A DNA stretch of 64,000 bases from Arthrobacter sp. SW1 (GCF_001766675.1 NZ_MJLT01000068.1:62001-126000); one strand, 5' to 3'. Numbered from the stretch's first letter, positions 24,954 to 33,241 are shown. Numbers and translations are program-made. The notes: a model not told the origin generated them from the letters alone.

Positions 24954-26103
24954 TCTCAGCGACGAATACCAGGACCTCAGCGATTCCGTCAGGGAATTCG
25001 CCGACGAAGTGGTGGCCCCGGTCTCCACCAAGCACGACGAAGAACACAGCTTCCCGTATGAGGTGGTGCGGCAGATGGGGGAGATGGGTCTCTTCGGCCT
25101 GCCCTTCCCCGAAGAATTCGGCGGCATGGGCGGGGACTACTTCGCCCTGTCACTCGCGCTGGAACAGCTGGGCCGCGTGGACCAGTCCGTGGCCATCACC
25201 CTGGAGGCCGGGGTGTCCCTGGGCGCCATGCCGGTCTACCGCTTCGGAACGCAGGCCCAGAAGGAGGAGTGGCTGCCGCAGCTCGCCTCGGGCCAGGCGC
25301 TCGCCGGCTTCGGCCTGACCGAGCCGGAGGCGGGCTCGGATGCGAGCGGCACCAAGACCCACGCCCGCCTGGAAGACGGCCAGTGGGTGGTCAACGGCAC
25401 CAAGGAGTTCATCACCAACTCCGGAACCGACATCAGCCGCCTGGTCACGGTCACCGCGGTCACCGGAGAACAGACCGGCAAGGACGGCAGCCCCCGCAAG
25501 GAGATCTCCACCATCCTGGTGCCCACCTCCACTCCGGGCTTCACGGCGGAGAAGGCCTACAACAAGGTGGGCTGGAACGCCTCGGACACGCATCCGCTGA
25601 CTTTGGCAGACGTGCGTGTGCCGGAGGAGAACCTGCTGGGTGAACGCGGACGCGGCTACGCCAACTTCCTGTCGATCCTGGACGAAGGCCGCATCGCCAT
25701 CGCCGCGCTCGGCACCGGCGCGGCACAGGGTTGCGTGGACCTGTCCGTGAAATACGCCAAGGAACGCAGCGCTTTCGGCAACAACATCGGCAAGTACCAG
25801 GCCATCCAGTTCAAGATCGCGCGCATGCAGGCCAGGGCCCACACGGCCCGCCTCGCGTACTACGACGCCGCCGCCCGGATGCTCGCCGGGAAGCCGTTCA
25901 AGACCGAAGCGGCCATCGCTAAGATGGTCGCAGGCGAGGCGGCCATGGACAACGCCAGGGACGCCACGCAGGTGTTCGGCGGCTATGGCTTCATCAACGA
26001 ATTCACGGTGGCCCGCCACTACCGCGACTCCAAGATCCTGGAAGTCGGGGAAGGCACCACCGAGGTCCAGTTGATGCTCATCGCCCGCGAGCTGGGTCTC
26101 TAG
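24940..26103 (+). CDS. Acyl-CoA dehydrogenase of the leucine operon (isovaleryl-CoA dehydrogenase role)
   Basis: FAD enzyme expected to oxidise isovaleryl-CoA (or 2-methylbutyryl-CoA) to the enoyl-CoA. The 387 residues have GFGLTEPEAGSDASGTKT (FAD motif, about 124-141), KYAKERSAFGNNIGKYQAIQFKIA and QVFGGYGFINEFTVARHYRDSKILEVGEGTTEVQ. The Glu in GEGT falls at the classical catalytic position of most family members. Human isovaleryl-CoA dehydrogenase has a small residue there and uses a Glu elsewhere, so assignment rests on operon context. It corresponds to FadE19. Confidence 0.88.
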   Translation: MAGFDLSDEYQDLSDSVREFADEVVAPVSTKHDEEHSFPYEVVRQMGEMGLFGLPFPEEFGGMGGDYFALSLALEQLGRVDQSVAITLEAGVSLGAMPVYRFGTQAQKEEWLPQLASGQALAGFGLTEPEAGSDASGTKTHARLEDGQWVVNGTKEFITNSGTDISRLVTVTAVTGEQTGKDGSPRKEISTILVPTSTPGFTAEKAYNKVGWNASDTHPLTLADVRVPEENLLGERGRGYANFLSILDEGRIAIAALGTGAAQGCVDLSVKYAKERSAFGNNIGKYQAIQFKIARMQARAHTARLAYYDAAARMLAGKPFKTEAAIAKMVAGEAAMDNARDATQVFGGYGFINEFTVARHYRDSKILEVGEGTTEVQLMLIARELGL

Positions 26104-26135
26104 GGCTGCTTTCCCCCTCGAAGGAAGGATCACCG

Positions 26136-26924
26136 ATGATCGACAAAGTTGTTGCCAGCGCCGCGGACGCGGTGAAGGACATTCCGGACGGTGCCTCGCT
26201 GGCCGTGGGCGGCTTCGGCCTCTGCGGCATTCCCGTGGCCTTGATCGATGCCCTCCATCAACAGGGCACCAAGGAGCTGGAAACGGTCAGCAACAACTGC
26301 GGCGTGGACGACTGGGGCCTGGGCATCCTGCTCAAGGACGGCCGCATCCGCCGCACCATCAGCTCCTACGTTGGGGAAAACAAGGAATTCGCCCGCCAAT
26401 ACCTCTCCGGCGAACTCGAAGTGGTGCTCACCCCGCAGGGCACCCTGGCTGAGAAATTGCGCGCCGGCGGTGCCGGAATCCCCGCGTTCTACACGGCGGC
26501 CGGCGTCGGGACCCAGGTCTCCGAAGGCGGCCTTCCGCAAAAGTACGACGCCGACGGGAACGTCGCGCTCGCATCCTCTCCCAAGGAGGTGCGCAGCTTC
26601 AACGGGGCCGACTACGTGCTGGAGGAGTCGCTGACTCCGGACTTCGGGCTTGTCCACGCCTGGAAGGGCGACCGCCACGGCAACCTCGTCTTCCACGCCA
26701 CGGCCATGAACTTCAACCCGCTGTGCGCCATGGCCGGGCGGATCACCATCGCCGAAGTCGAAGAACTCGTCGAACCCGGCGAACTGGACCCGGAGCATAT
26801 CCATGTCCCCGGCATCTTCGTCCAACGCGTGGTCCTCGCCCCGGAGGGCGAGAAACGGATCGAGAAACGCACCGTGTCCCTCGCAGCATCCACCACCCCG
26901 AGCCAGGCAGGAGCAGGAGCATGA
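26136..26924 (+). CDS. scoA: 3-oxoacid CoA-transferase subunit A
   Basis: Moves CoA from succinyl-CoA to acetoacetate, the last step of leucine breakdown, together with ScoB. The 262 residues begin MIDKVVASAADAVKDIPDG and include the CoA-transferase family I signature GGFGLCGIPVALIDAL and the VSNNCGVDDWGLG segment. GAAGGAAGG precedes the ATG. ScoB starts within its stop codon (ATGA). Confidence 0.94.
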   Translation: MIDKVVASAADAVKDIPDGASLAVGGFGLCGIPVALIDALHQQGTKELETVSNNCGVDDWGLGILLKDGRIRRTISSYVGENKEFARQYLSGELEVVLTPQGTLAEKLRAGGAGIPAFYTAAGVGTQVSEGGLPQKYDADGNVALASSPKEVRSFNGADYVLEESLTPDFGLVHAWKGDRHGNLVFHATAMNFNPLCAMAGRITIAEVEELVEPGELDPEHIHVPGIFVQRVVLAPEGEKRIEKRTVSLAASTTPSQAGAGA

Positions 26925-27676
26925 CCATGGAAGGCATTCCGGCTGAAGCACCTCCGCGTCCGGAAGCGGTCCGCCACGGCTACCGGGAGGCCGCCGTCGG
27001 GCACTCCGAACCGGACGCGGGCACCAAAGGCTGGACCCGCAACGAACTCGCCGCGCGCGTGGCCAGGGAACTGAGCAACGGCCAGTACGTCAACCTCGGC
27101 ATCGGCATGCCCACGCTGATCCCCAACTACATTCCGGACGGCGTGGAAGTGGTGCTGCACTCGGAGAACGGCATCCTGGGCGTGGGCCCATACCCGGCCG
27201 AGGATGCCGTGGACCCGGACCTCATCAACGCCGGCAAGGAAACCGTCACGGTCAACAAGGGTGCCGCGTTCTTCGACTCCGCCCAGTCGTTCGGGATGAT
27301 CCGCGGCGGGCACGTGGATGTGGCCGTGCTCGGGGCCATGGAGGTGGCGCAGAACGGCGACCTTGCCAACTGGATGATCCCCGGCAAGATGGTCAAGGGC
27401 ATGGGCGGCGCCATGGACCTGGTGTTCGGCGCCAAGAAGGTGATCGTGATGATGGAGCACGTGGACCGCAACGGCAACCCGAAGATCGTGGAGCGGTGCT
27501 CCCTGCCGCTCACCGGCAAGGGTTGCGTCAACCGGATCATCACGGACCTCGCCGTCCTGGACGTCACGGAGGCCGGGCTGGTGCTGCGTGAGCTGGCACC
27601 GAACGTCACCGTGGAGGACGTCGCCGCGGCCACCGGGGCACAGGTATTCGAAGAGGACCAGGAGCTGACGGTTTGA
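26921..27676 (+). CDS. scoB: 3-oxoacid CoA-transferase subunit B
   Basis: Catalytic partner of ScoA. The 251-residue protein has about 35 extra polar residues at the N-terminus before the normal start (RNELAARVARELSNGQYVNLGIGMPTL). The catalytic Glu is in LHSENGILGVGP, and NWMIPGKMVKGMGGAMDL is the conserved family motif. GGAG lies before ATG 26921; ATG 26927 is also possible. Its stop overlaps the TTG start of the next gene. Confidence 0.94.
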   Translation: MTMEGIPAEAPPRPEAVRHGYREAAVGHSEPDAGTKGWTRNELAARVARELSNGQYVNLGIGMPTLIPNYIPDGVEVVLHSENGILGVGPYPAEDAVDPDLINAGKETVTVNKGAAFFDSAQSFGMIRGGHVDVAVLGAMEVAQNGDLANWMIPGKMVKGMGGAMDLVFGAKKVIVMMEHVDRNGNPKIVERCSLPLTGKGCVNRIITDLAVLDVTEAGLVLRELAPNVTVEDVAAATGAQVFEEDQELTV

Positions 27677-28191
27677 CGGATTCCCAGAGAGCGGGGGAGG
27701 ACCTGCCGGTGATCCTGCAGCGCGGGCTGTACTTCGAGGAAATCCAGGAAGGCGTGGTGTACGCGCACCGCCCCGGCCGCACGGTCACGGAGACGGACAA
27801 CGTCCTCTTCACCACGCTGACCATGAACACCCAGGCGCTCCATTTGGACGCTGCATGGAGTGCCACCCAGCCCTTCGGGCAACGGTTGGTGAACTCGATG
27901 TTCACCCTGGCCACCGTGGTGGGGCAGTCCGTGCCGCAGCTGACGCAGGGCACCATCGTGGCGCAGCTGGGCCTGGGCGACGTCTCCTTTCCGCACCCGC
28001 TCTTCCACGGCGATACCCTGTACACCGAAACCGTGGTCACCGAAAAGCGGCTCTCCAGCTCACGCCCGGGCAAGGGCGTGGTGACCATGCGCCACACCGG
28101 CCGGAACCAGGACGGGGTGGTGGTGGCCCTGGCCACGCGCACCTGCCTGATGTGGACCAAGGAGGCTCACGAAACCCATGCCAGCAGCTGA
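27673..28191 (+). CDS. MaoC-family (R)-enoyl-CoA hydratase
   Basis: Hot-dog-fold hydratase of 172 residues, expected to hydrate 3-methylglutaconyl-CoA in place of the crotonase-type enzyme. The MaoC pattern is present: PGRTVTETDNVLFTTLTMNTQALHLD (active-site region with Asn/His), FGQRLVNSMFTLATVVG, and DVSFPHPLFHGDTLYTETVV. The start is TTG 27673 within the scoB stop. It is placed as Rv2499c is relative to Rv2498c in M. tuberculosis, and its 3' end overlaps the lyase gene by 14 bp. Confidence 0.88.
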   Translation: MTDSQRAGEDLPVILQRGLYFEEIQEGVVYAHRPGRTVTETDNVLFTTLTMNTQALHLDAAWSATQPFGQRLVNSMFTLATVVGQSVPQLTQGTIVAQLGLGDVSFPHPLFHGDTLYTETVVTEKRLSSSRPGKGVVTMRHTGRNQDGVVVALATRTCLMWTKEAHETHASS

Positions 28192-29029
28192 AACTTTCAC
28201 CATGGGCCCGGCGCTGCTGTTCTGCCCGGCGGACCGTCCCGAACGCTTCGGGAAGGCCGCTGAACGCAGCGACGCCGTCATCCTGGATCTCGAAGACGCC
28301 GTGGCGCCGGACGCCAAGCAGAGGGCGCGCGGCGCGATCCTGGCACTTGTGGCGGCCGAAGGGCAGGCTGCGGAACTGGACCCCAGCCGTACCATTGTGC
28401 GCGTCAATCCGGCCGGCAGCGAGGACTTCGCCAAGGACCTGCATTGCCTGGCGCATACCCCGTACCGCACGGTCATGCTGGCCAAGGCCGAATCCGCTGA
28501 GCAAGTGCGTGAACTGGCGGACTACCGGGTCATCGCGCTCTGTGAAACCGCCAAGGGAATCCTGAACGCCGCAGCCATCGCCGCCGAACCCAACGTGGTC
28601 GCCTTGATGTGGGGCGCCGAGGACCTTATCGCCTCCATGGGCGGCACCTCCAGCCGGAAGGCCGACGGCGGCTACCGGGCCGTGGCGGTTCACTCGCGTT
28701 CCACGGTGCTGCTCGCCGCAAAGGCCCACGGCAAGGAAGCCATCGACGCCGTCTACGTGGACATCCCGGACCTCGACGGACTCGCCGCGGAATCCTCCGA
28801 CGCCGTGGCCAGCGGCTTTGGTGCCAAGGCCTGCATCCACCCGAACCAAGTGGCCGCCGTCCGCGGCGCCTACGCTCCCACGGAGGAGGCGCTCACCGAG
28901 GCCCGTGAACTGCTTGGCGCCGCAGCCGCCGCGGGCACCGGGGTGTTCCGGTTCAAGGGCAAGATGGTGGACGGACCCATCCTCCGTCACGCCGAAGCCA
29001 CCCTGCGCCGCGCCGGCGAAAACCACTAA
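28178..29029 (+). CDS. CitE-like (R)-beta-hydroxyacyl-CoA lyase
   Basis: HpcH/HpaI-fold, Mg-dependent CoA-ester lyase of 283 residues. Visible features are the Arg-containing FCPADRPERF loop, VILDLEDAVAP, RVNPAGSEDF, ALCETAKGILNA (metal-binding Glu) and the MWGAEDLIASMGG stretch. Given its operon, it most likely cleaves (R)-3-hydroxy-3-methylglutaryl-CoA to acetyl-CoA and acetoacetate, as established for M. tuberculosis Rv2498c. That enzyme also cleaves (R)-citramalyl-CoA from itaconate breakdown. No MvaB-type HMG-CoA lyase is present in the window. Start ATG 28178; SD GGAGG inside the preceding gene. Confidence 0.88.
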   Translation: MPAAETFTMGPALLFCPADRPERFGKAAERSDAVILDLEDAVAPDAKQRARGAILALVAAEGQAAELDPSRTIVRVNPAGSEDFAKDLHCLAHTPYRTVMLAKAESAEQVRELADYRVIALCETAKGILNAAAIAAEPNVVALMWGAEDLIASMGGTSSRKADGGYRAVAVHSRSTVLLAAKAHGKEAIDAVYVDIPDLDGLAAESSDAVASGFGAKACIHPNQVAAVRGAYAPTEEALTEARELLGAAAAAGTGVFRFKGKMVDGPILRHAEATLRRAGENH

Positions 29030-29035
29030 CCCACC

Positions 29036-29098
29036 GCGCGAACGTACAGTTGAGGCCCTTAAATCGCGGATTTTGGGGCGCCAAGTGTACGTTCGCGC
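29036..29098. repeat. 63-bp near-palindrome (REP-like)
   Basis: Perfect 13-base outer arms GCGCGAACGTACA and TGTACGTTCGCGC enclose an imperfect inner stem, TTGAGGCCC..AAATC against GATTTT..GCGCCAA, with a GCG centre. It fills the gap between convergent genes. No U-tract follows on either strand, so it looks more like a dispersed palindromic element than a normal terminator. No second copy was found in this window. Confidence 0.7.
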
Positions 29099-29102
29099 TT
29101 CC

Positions 29103-30560
29103 CTAGTTGCGGGAATGCGGGCGGGACAACGGGGGAATGGCCTCGTACAGTTCCATCCGCACCCAGCGCTCGCCGCTCTCCCGGAACTCCGCCCGGCTCG
29201 CGAAACGGTACAGGAAGGTGCGGGCACGCACCCAACGCGGCCGGGCGCCGTCGAACGGGTCCGAACTCAACAGGCGCAGGGTGGCGGGATCGGCGTCGAG
29301 CAGCTTGTGCAGGAAGGCGTAGAACCACGGCTCGTGGATGGTGCGCAACGGCAGGAACCACATGAGCCAATCCAGCCGCAGATGGTACGGAGCCCATTGC
29401 CGGGGCAGGCGGCGGGGATCACCGGGCTTGCCCTTGAAGCCGTACTCGCGCCATTCGGCGTCGCTATCCGGGTCCGCGTCCGGCGTCCCTTCCACTACCA
29501 CTTCCACCCGGTGCTTCGTGACCGTGCCGAACGCCCCGTAGGTGTTGACCAGCTGCCAGCGGTTGAAGCTGGCGTTCATCAGCTGCCCGCTGGAGAGCAG
29601 GTTGCGCAACGGCCGGTAGCTGAGCACCAGCAGCAGCACCGTCACGGCCAGGACGACGGCGGTCCACCACACCGGGGACTGCAGGCCGGAGCCGGGGGCC
29701 GCCGGAGTCGGGGCGGCCAAGCCGAACACCGCCCGCAGCACGGAATCGCTGAACCCGCCGCACGCCAGGACGATCGCTGCCCAGTTCAGCCAGGCGAAAT
29801 TCCCGGTGGCCACCAGCCAGAGCTGGGTGAAGATGATGATCCCGGCCGCCACGGAGGCCAGCGGCTGCGGCGCGAACAGGAAGAACGGCACCACCAGCTG
29901 CGCGAAGTGGTTGCCCAGCACTTCCATGCGGTGCAGGGGTTTCGGGAGCAGGTGGGCCTGGCGGCTGAGGGGCCCGGGCATCGGCTGGGTTTCGTGGTGG
30001 TAGTACAGGGCGGTCAGGTCCCGCCATTCGCTGCCGCCGCGGATCTTGATCATGCCGGCACCGAACTCCAGCCGGAACAGCAACCAGAGCAGCAGGACCA
30101 GGACCGGCGTGGGCGGAGGGAGCTGCTCGGAGCCAAGGAACGCCACGGTGAAGCCGAGTTCCAGGAGCAGCATTTCCCAGCCGAAGCCGTAGAAGGTCTG
30201 GCCCACGTTCACGATCGACATGTAGAGCAGCCACAGCGCCAGGAACATCAGCAGCGGCACCCACGGCGGCCCCAGTTGCGGCAGGCCGGCCACCAGGGGA
30301 AGCGCAAGGGCCATGCCGGCCAGGCACACCAGGCGCAGGAGCCGGTCCGAATACCGCCAGCGGAACAGGCTGGGCCGCCCGAAGCCCCGCGAACGCTCCA
30401 CGTAGCGCGGAACCGGAAGGAGCCCGTGCTCGCCGAGCAGCGCCGGGAACTGATTGAAGGAGGACAGGAACGCGATGAAGAACAAGGCCGCCGTGCCGCG
30501 CTGCAGGGCCTGCCGGGCGAACCCATAGTCCGGCGCTTCCAGGAGCCACAGCCAGTCCAC
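29103..30560 (-). CDS. Lipase maturation factor (LMF1) family membrane protein
   Basis: Multi-spanning membrane protein of 485 residues. About nine hydrophobic segments lie between residues 20 and 310. The C-terminal soluble part carries the family's most conserved blocks: NASFNRWQLVNTYGAFGTVTKHR, WREYGFKGKPGDP and PYHLRLDWLMWFLPL. Vertebrate LMF1 supports lipase folding; the bacterial function is unknown. Start GTG 30560 has no Shine-Dalgarno. A promoter with TTGACC and TAGCGT places the transcription start at or one base before the GTG. Confidence 0.88.
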   Translation of the reverse strand: MDWLWLLEAPDYGFARQALQRGTAALFFIAFLSSFNQFPALLGEHGLLPVPRYVERSRGFGRPSLFRWRYSDRLLRLVCLAGMALALPLVAGLPQLGPPWVPLLMFLALWLLYMSIVNVGQTFYGFGWEMLLLELGFTVAFLGSEQLPPPTPVLVLLLWLLFRLEFGAGMIKIRGGSEWRDLTALYYHHETQPMPGPLSRQAHLLPKPLHRMEVLGNHFAQLVVPFFLFAPQPLASVAAGIIIFTQLWLVATGNFAWLNWAAIVLACGGFSDSVLRAVFGLAAPTPAAPGSGLQSPVWWTAVVLAVTVLLLVLSYRPLRNLLSSGQLMNASFNRWQLVNTYGAFGTVTKHRVEVVVEGTPDADPDSDAEWREYGFKGKPGDPRRLPRQWAPYHLRLDWLMWFLPLRTIHEPWFYAFLHKLLDADPATLRLLSSDPFDGARPRWVRARTFLYRFASRAEFRESGERWVRMELYEAIPPLSRPHSRN

Positions 30561-30567
30561 GGTTCCA

Positions 30568-30595
30568 ACGCTACGCCCGTGCTCCTACGGGTCAA
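30568..30595 (-). promoter_or_regulatory. Promoter of LMF-family gene, near-leaderless
   Basis: On the minus strand TTGACC (30595-30590) and TAGCGT (30573-30568) are 16 bp apart, and seven bases separate the -10 from the GTG start. It is back-to-back with the dxr promoter. Confidence 0.6.
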
Positions 30596-30605
30596 CCGCG
30601 TGCGG

Positions 30606-30611
30606 GATACT
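30606..30611 (+). promoter_or_regulatory. -10 box for leaderless dxr transcript
   Basis: GATACT is followed by TGATCC and then the dxr ATG, i.e. exactly six bases. There is no Shine-Dalgarno and no convincing -35. Confidence 0.55.
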
Positions 30612-30617
30612 TGATCC

Positions 30618-31802
30618 ATGCAGCCCCGCAAGATCGTCCTCCTCGGCTCCACCGGTTCCATCGGCACCCAGGCGATTGACGTCGTCGACGCCGCCCCGCA
30701 CCTTTTCGAAGTTGTGGCACTGAGCGCGGGCGGAGGAAACCTCGCGCTGCTTGCGCAGCAGGCCGTCCATACCCGGGCCGCCGCCGTCGGGATCGCCGAT
30801 GGCGAGCCGCGCGCGCTGCAGGAACTGATCGACGCCGCTGCTGCCGCCGCCGGTGTGCGGAACTACCGCCCGGAGATCTTCAGCGGACCGGACGCCTCCG
30901 CGAAGATCGCGGCGGTCCCGGCCGACGTCGTGCTGAACGGCATCACCGGCTCCATCGGCCTGGCGCCCACGCTCGCCGCCCTGAAGTCCGGCGCCACCCT
31001 GGCGCTGGCGAACAAGGAATCCCTGATTGTCGGCGGCGCGCTGGTGAAGGCCGCGGCCGCCGAGGGGCAGATTGTTCCTGTCGACTCCGAACACTCCGCG
31101 CTGGCCCAGTGCCTGCGCTCCGGCACCGCAGCCGAGGTGGAGAAGCTTATCCTCACCGCCTCCGGCGGGCCCTTCCGGGGCCGCAGCCGCGAGGAACTGT
31201 ACAACGTCACCCCGGCGGAGGCGCTGGCACACCCCACCTGGGACATGGGCCTCATGGTCACCACCAACTCCGCCAGCCTGGTCAACAAGGGCCTCGAAGT
31301 GATCGAGGCGCACCTGCTTTTCGATGTTCCCCTGGACCGCATCGACGTGGTGGTGCACCCGCAGTCCGTGGTGCATTCCATGGTGCAGTTCGTGGACGGC
31401 TCCATCATCGCCCAGGCCTCTCCGCCGGACATGCGCCTGCCCATCGCCCTGGGCCTCGGCTGGCCGGACCGCGTGCCGCACGCCGCCAAGGCCTGCGACT
31501 GGAGCAAGGCCACCAGTTGGACCTTCGAACCCCTTGACCCCGTGGCGTTCCCCGCCGTGGACCTCGCCAAGGACGCCGCCAAGCAGGGGAGCACTTTCCC
31601 GGCCGTGTTCAACGCCGCCAACGAAGAAGCGGTACAGGCCTTCCACGCCGGCCGAATCCGCTTCACGGACATCGTGGACACGGTGGAGGCCGTCCTCAGC
31701 GAGCACCCAGGTTCCTCGGAGCTGACGCTGGAGTCCGTGTTGGATGCTGAACTGTGGGCACGCACGCGCACCCACGATCGTTTAGCCGACAGCCGCGTTT
31801 AA
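30618..31802 (+). CDS. dxr: 1-deoxy-D-xylulose 5-phosphate reductoisomerase
   Basis: NADPH-dependent second step of the MEP isoprenoid pathway. The 394-residue protein has the N-terminal nucleotide-binding motif GSTGSIGTQAIDVV, ALANKESLIVGG, the catalytic-loop and metal-site region VPVDSEHSA, TASGGPFRG, TWDMG, and the flexible loop MGLMVTTNSASLVNKGLEVIEAHLLFD. The ispG gene lies 2.8 kb downstream in the usual actinobacterial order dxr-rseP-ispG. Confidence 0.97.
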   Translation: MQPRKIVLLGSTGSIGTQAIDVVDAAPHLFEVVALSAGGGNLALLAQQAVHTRAAAVGIADGEPRALQELIDAAAAAAGVRNYRPEIFSGPDASAKIAAVPADVVLNGITGSIGLAPTLAALKSGATLALANKESLIVGGALVKAAAAEGQIVPVDSEHSALAQCLRSGTAAEVEKLILTASGGPFRGRSREELYNVTPAEALAHPTWDMGLMVTTNSASLVNKGLEVIEAHLLFDVPLDRIDVVVHPQSVVHSMVQFVDGSIIAQASPPDMRLPIALGLGWPDRVPHAAKACDWSKATSWTFEPLDPVAFPAVDLAKDAAKQGSTFPAVFNAANEEAVQAFHAGRIRFTDIVDTVEAVLSEHPGSSELTLESVLDAELWARTRTHDRLADSRV

Positions 31803-31868
31803 GCGGCTGTTCCCGTACGGACAACCGCAACACGAAGAACCGCAACGCAGGAAGCAGCACCAGCAGGC

Positions 31869-33200
31869 ATGAGCCCAGTCATTCTCTTCATTCTCGGAGT
31901 CGTCTTCGTCGCCATCGGCGTGGCGGCCTCCATCGCGCTCCACGAGGTAGGGCACCTGCTTCCGGCCAAGCTGTTCAAGGTGCGCGTCACCAAGTACATG
32001 ATCGGCTTCGGCCCCACCATCTGGTCCAGGCGGAAGGGCGAAACCGAATACGGCTTCAAAGCCCTCCCTCTGGGCGGCTACGTGGCCATGATCGGCATGT
32101 ACCCGCCCAACAAGGAGGACGGCAGCGTCCGCCCCTCCAGCACCGGCATGTTCCAGACCCTCGCCAGCGAAGCCCGCTCGGCAGCGCATGAAGAGGTCGG
32201 CCCGGGCGACGAAAACCGGGTGTTCTACAAGCTGCCGGTGTGGAAGAAGATCATCGTCATGCTCGGCGGGCCGGCCATGAACATGCTGATCGGCCTGGCC
32301 CTGACGGCCGTGCTGCTCATGGGGTTCGGGATTGCCACCCCCACCACGACGCTCGCCGATGTCTCCAAATGCCAGGTCAAGGAAGGCGAAACCGTCGATC
32401 CCGATTCCGCCGCCTGCACCCCGACGCCTGCCGCGCTCGCGGGCCTGAAGCCGGGCGACCAGATCGTCAGCTTCGACGGCAAGCCCGCCGGAACCTGGCC
32501 CGAACTGACCGCCCGGATCCGGGCCTCCGCGGGCCGGACCGCGGACATCACCGTCCGCCGCGACGGCAGGGACATCACCTCCCAAATCACCCCGGTGCTG
32601 TCTGCCCGCCCGGTGATCGGCGACGACGGCCAGCCCGCCAAGGGTGCCGACGGCAAGCCCCTGTACCAGGAGGTCGGTTTCCTCGGCATCGTCTCGCAGA
32701 CTGCCCTGGTGCCCCAGCCGGCGTCGAGCGTCCTGCCCATGGCGGGGGAGAACATCAAGCAGATCACCGGCGTCATCCTCAACCTCCCGGCCCGGGTGGC
32801 CGGCGTCGCGCAGGCCGCCTTCAGCTCCGAGCCGCGCGATCCCAACGGTCCCATCAGCGTGGTGGGCGTCGGCCGCGTGGCCGGCGAGGTCGCGGCCATG
32901 GAAGAGGTCCCCGCGCAGTCCCGCATCGCCACCCTGGTGGGCCTGCTCGCCGGGCTGAACTTCGCGCTGGCGGTCTTCAACCTGATCCCGCTGCTGCCGC
33001 TGGACGGCGGACATATCGCCGGGGCCCTCTACGAAGGCGTGCGGCGGCGGATCGCCAAGCTGTTCGGCAAGCCGGATCCGGGCGCCTTCGACATCGCCAA
33101 GCTGCTCCCGCTGACCTACGTGGTGGCGGCCCTGCTGATGGCGATGGGCGCGCTGCTGATCTACGCGGACATCGTCAAGCCCGTGAATCTGTTCGGTTGA
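31869..33200 (+). CDS. rseP: Site-2 intramembrane metalloprotease (RseP/Rip1 type, M50)
   Basis: Cleaves membrane-embedded substrates such as anti-sigma factors. The 443 residues show the zinc motif HEVGH (H25, E26, H29) in the first membrane helix and the second metal site NLIPLLPLDGGHI near the C-terminus, with a PDZ domain between (about 185-265, LAGLKPGDQIVSFDGKPAGTW). Other membrane segments lie near 135-155 and 420-438. It follows dxr by 66 bp; M. tuberculosis Rip1 has the same neighbours. Confidence 0.95.
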   Translation: MSPVILFILGVVFVAIGVAASIALHEVGHLLPAKLFKVRVTKYMIGFGPTIWSRRKGETEYGFKALPLGGYVAMIGMYPPNKEDGSVRPSSTGMFQTLASEARSAAHEEVGPGDENRVFYKLPVWKKIIVMLGGPAMNMLIGLALTAVLLMGFGIATPTTTLADVSKCQVKEGETVDPDSAACTPTPAALAGLKPGDQIVSFDGKPAGTWPELTARIRASAGRTADITVRRDGRDITSQITPVLSARPVIGDDGQPAKGADGKPLYQEVGFLGIVSQTALVPQPASSVLPMAGENIKQITGVILNLPARVAGVAQAAFSSEPRDPNGPISVVGVGRVAGEVAAMEEVPAQSRIATLVGLLAGLNFALAVFNLIPLLPLDGGHIAGALYEGVRRRIAKLFGKPDPGAFDIAKLLPLTYVVAALLMAMGALLIYADIVKPVNLFG

Positions 33201-33229
33201 ACGGAATCTGTCCGACCGGGTCTTGGCGA

Positions 33230-33235
33230 TAGGGT
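33230..33235 (+). promoter_or_regulatory. -10 box for leaderless yciI-like transcript
   Basis: TAGGGT, then ATCGGT, then the ATG at 33242. Spacing is exactly six bases and no ribosome-binding site is seen. Confidence 0.55.
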
Positions 33236-33241
33236 ATCGGT

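Noticed and set aside
28818..30614. 598-codon plus-strand open frame over the LMF-family gene
   Set aside because: Antisense, composition is Gln/Arg/His-rich and it crosses the 63-bp palindrome; the minus-strand frame has conserved LMF motifs.
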